Position numbers and translations under genes: made by a program. A stretch of 64,000 nucleotides of DNA. Origin: Stenotrophomonas sp. Iso1 (lineage in GTDB: Bacteria > Pseudomonadota > Gammaproteobacteria > Xanthomonadales > Xanthomonadaceae). The notes beneath the pieces are model-generated. The model saw nothing but the letters and a program-made list of their open reading frames with translations, made no database searches and was not told where the DNA came from. How positions within the stretch are numbered: the stretch's first letter is position 1; every line of letters begins with the position of its first letter. The stretch is taken from the NCBI RefSeq assembly GCF_027497995.1, contig NZ_JAODBT010000003.1, positions 124,001 to 188,000 on the forward strand. Reading direction: 5' to 3'. Positions 62,396 to 64,000 of the stretch are shown one piece after another.

Positions 62396-63073
62396 ATGAA
62401 ACCCCTGCTTTACACCGCCCCGCTGCTTCTGGCCCTTTCATTGGGCGCCTGCCAGAAGCCCCACATCGCGGCGGAATCCTCCCCCATCACCAAGGATGTG
62501 ACTGCGCAGACCACCGGCTTGGGCGAGAACGTGACAAAGATCGATGCCCGCGCTGTATGGCAGGGTTCGCTGGACGCCTGCCGCGATGCGACGACGGCAG
62601 CCGATGCCTGCTTGATCAACATCCTGCGAACCCGCGGCGCGTCGCCTTCTGCGATCAACGCAGCGCGCACTTTGTCCGCACAGGGGAAGCCCGGCTACAT
62701 CAGTGCGTGGCAACCGGTTGAGGGCGTTGGCGTGGCCACGCTGGAATTCCCGTTCCGCGCCAACACCAACCAGGGGATATGGCTGGTGGATGCTGCCGGC
62801 AAGACCGTGGACGTGGATGAGGAAGTGTTGGATGCAGGTGTGCGCAACCTGCCCGAGTACAAGGCATTTATCGATAAGCACCCGGATGCCAGCCCGTTCG
62901 CACCGGCCGAGGCCAGTGGCAGCGACGCCTTGCCCGATGGTGGCGTGCGCCTACGATTTACCACGCCGCTGCGCAGTTGCCATGCCTGTGCGGACGAAGG
63001 TCATGTCACCATCGGCTACGACTTCGACACCAAACGCAGTTTCAAAGGCAAGCAATTGGTGGAGCTGCGCTGA
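62396..63073 (+). CDS. hypothetical lipoprotein
   Basis: A 225-residue lipoprotein with lipobox LSLGAC (Cys 19); not recognised as a known family. The body has VWQGSLDACRDATTAADACL (paired cysteines) and a C-terminal RSCHACADEGHVTIGYDFDT. The CHAC is not a haem CxxCH motif. The start at 62396 puts the lipobox in place. It is divergent from the SDR gene. Function unknown. Confidence 0.82.
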   Translation: MKPLLYTAPLLLALSLGACQKPHIAAESSPITKDVTAQTTGLGENVTKIDARAVWQGSLDACRDATTAADACLINILRTRGASPSAINAARTLSAQGKPGYISAWQPVEGVGVATLEFPFRANTNQGIWLVDAAGKTVDVDEEVLDAGVRNLPEYKAFIDKHPDASPFAPAEASGSDALPDGGVRLRFTTPLRSCHACADEGHVTIGYDFDTKRSFKGKQLVELR

Positions 63074-63077
63074 AGAT

Positions 63078-63129
63078 CAGGAGTGAGGGAAAGCCCAGCT
63101 GCATGGCTGCGGTTGCTCTCTCACTCCTG
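63078..63129. repeat. hairpin repeat between convergent genes, copy 2
   Basis: Perfect 10-bp inverted repeat CAGGAGTGAG (63078-63087) / CTCACTCCTG (63120-63129) around a partly paired 32-nt loop. It sits between the lipoprotein and the kinase-like gene and resembles the element at 61.4 kb. It may terminate both. Confidence 0.5.
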
Positions 63130-63154
63130 GCGTCTGTTCCCTCACTCGTGCCTC

Positions 63155-63820
63155 TCAGGGCTTCGGCCCCTGCCCTTCGTTGTCTTCCCAATGCAGGATG
63201 CGGCGGGTGACAAAGCGATAGACCGGTTTGCCGGTGGCGAACCACAGCTCACGCACCCAGGAATGCCGCTTGAGTACGCGCAACTCCACCGGCGTCAACG
63301 CCTGCCGGCAATACATGCGCTTGTGTTTGAGCAGGTGGCGCAGGTCCTCGCGCGCCAGCAACCGCATCCAGCGCGAACGCGGGTTGCCGCAGATCGCCAG
63401 CTGGAAATCGATCAAGGCCGGTGATCCATCCTCGCGCACCAGCCAGTTGGCCTCCTTGGCGAGGTCGTTATGGGCGATGCCGTGCCGATGCACGCGCTGC
63501 AGCAGCCGGCGTGCGGCACGGAAGTAGGCCAAGTCGCCGTGCGGCGGCCGTTGATACATGGCCGCGCCCTCCATGTAGCTGCGGTCCAGCCAGCGGCCAT
63601 CCCAGGCCAGCAGCGTCGGCGTGGCCTCCATGCCGTCAAGCTTTGCCAATGCCCGCGCCTCTCGCCGCGCCAGCCACCAGGCCGGCAGCCGCAGCCACAA
63701 CGGGGTCGCGCCCAGGTCACGCCGTACAAAACGGCCCTGCGCGCCTTCCACCAGCAGGATGCGGCCAAAGCTGTCCGCCTTCAGCGCGATGAATGATGTC
63801 TCGGGAGTCGGTTCTGCCAT
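63155..63820 (-). CDS. RIO1/LPS-kinase-like protein kinase fold protein
   Basis: A 221-residue kinase-fold protein. The catalytic loop HGIAHNDLAKEANWLV keeps HxD, and DFQ replaces the usual DFG (ALIDFQLAI). The ATP-binding lysine position reads RRD (FVRRDLGA), so Lys is likely Arg. Related proteins are annotated as RIO1-like or lipopolysaccharide-kinase (InaA) family. It may phosphorylate an envelope lipid or sugar; inferred only. Confidence 0.8.
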   Translation of the reverse strand: MAEPTPETSFIALKADSFGRILLVEGAQGRFVRRDLGATPLWLRLPAWWLARREARALAKLDGMEATPTLLAWDGRWLDRSYMEGAAMYQRPPHGDLAYFRAARRLLQRVHRHGIAHNDLAKEANWLVREDGSPALIDFQLAICGNPRSRWMRLLAREDLRHLLKHKRMYCRQALTPVELRVLKRHSWVRELWFATGKPVYRFVTRRILHWEDNEGQGPKP

Positions 63821-63944
63821 GGCTACATTCTAGGCGGTGCCACTGATTTCACGCCCTTCATGCAGCGCTCCGACAGGTGAACGAGCGGATTTCTGATCAC
63901 AATGAACCTGCGGCGCATCTGTCGGTCTGACAGAACCCTGCCTC

Positions 63945-63950
63945 TATAAT
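63945..63950 (+). promoter_or_regulatory. -10 box directly before the last gene
   Basis: Perfect TATAAT ending 6 bp before the ATG at 63957. With usual spacing the transcript would start at or next to the A of ATG, i.e. leaderless. Confidence 0.5.
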
Positions 63951-63956
63951 CGCCCG

Positions 63957-64000
63957 ATGAATTCCTGGATCGACACCACGCTGACGTGGATCGCTGCTCA
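63957..64000 (+). CDS. unidentified gene, 5' end only
   Basis: Starts MNSWIDTTLTWIAA and runs off the right edge after 14 codons. The start recalls small integral membrane proteins such as DedA, but this is too little to name. It is divergent from the kinase-like gene. Confidence 0.45.
   Translation, partial: MNSWIDTTLTWIAA

Noticed and set aside
62396-63073. Cytochrome c motif in the lipoprotein
   Set aside because: The SCHAC sequence is not CxxCH, so no haem site is supported.

Overview
The window is a stretch of high-GC gammaproteobacterial chromosome, almost certainly Xanthomonadaceae (Stenotrophomonas/Pseudoxanthomonas/Xanthomonas-like). The evidence is the pilMNOPQ-mrcA block, the spoT-rpoZ-gmk-yicC/rph-rdgB-hemW neighbourhood, the zapA-6S RNA-fau locus, a GTAG-type REP pair, and many GC-rich intergenic hairpin repeats. 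This is inferred from gene order and protein families, not from a database search. I see no rRNA, tRNA, CRISPR array, insertion sequence or prophage. Almost every gene is intact; only the two edge genes are cut.

Layout. 0-2 kb: an M56 (BlaR1-type) membrane peptidase with a TonB C-terminal domain, plus its BlaI-type repressor. 2-8 kb: an acetyl-CoA hydrolase/transferase-like protein, transketolase and a dicarboxylate/amino acid symporter. 7.8-14.8 kb: a minus-strand moxR-DUF58-DUF4381-batA-batB-batD operon with overlapping genes. 14.9-22.4 kb: the type IV pilus assembly operon pilMNOPQ, divergent from penicillin-binding protein 1A. 22.5-28.5 kb: a conserved hypothetical, citrate synthase, zinc-independent ribosomal protein L31, a nucleoside hydrolase and RecG.

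28.5-35 kb is the most unusual accessory region. A tandem 72-bp repeat array is followed by a three-gene minus-strand operon encoding a parallel beta-helix lipoprotein, a di-haem cytochrome c lipoprotein and a TonB-dependent receptor. A divergent AraC-type regulator is its neighbour. This looks like a regulated envelope module of unknown substrate. 35-38 kb: ridA and spoT flank a 576-bp gap holding two diverged copies of a ~130-bp repeat. Each copy carries a perfect DnaA box (TTATCCACA) and further near-matches.

38-64 kb is mostly housekeeping: rpoZ, gmk, yicC, rph, rdgB, hemW, a DUF1631-PilZ pair, pepQ, pepP, a UPF0149 gene, a ZapB-like coiled coil, zapA, 6S RNA, fau, an EVE-domain protein, rpiA, DUF192 and SirB1 family proteins, rubredoxin, thiE, hemL, azurin, a HAD phosphatase, argD, a voltage-gated K+ channel with a C-terminal zinc ribbon, an HSDL2-like dehydrogenase, a lipoprotein and a RIO/LPS-kinase-like protein.

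How the genes work together. tkt and rpiA serve the pentose phosphate pathway, gltA the TCA cycle, and hemL and hemW haem biosynthesis and delivery. pilMNOPQ with mrcA join pilus and envelope assembly. spoT, rpoZ and gmk cluster around guanine nucleotides and (p)ppGpp. zapA, the ZapB-like protein and 6S RNA link division and growth phase. Intergenic gaps often contain intrinsic terminators or GC-rich hairpin repeats at gene ends.
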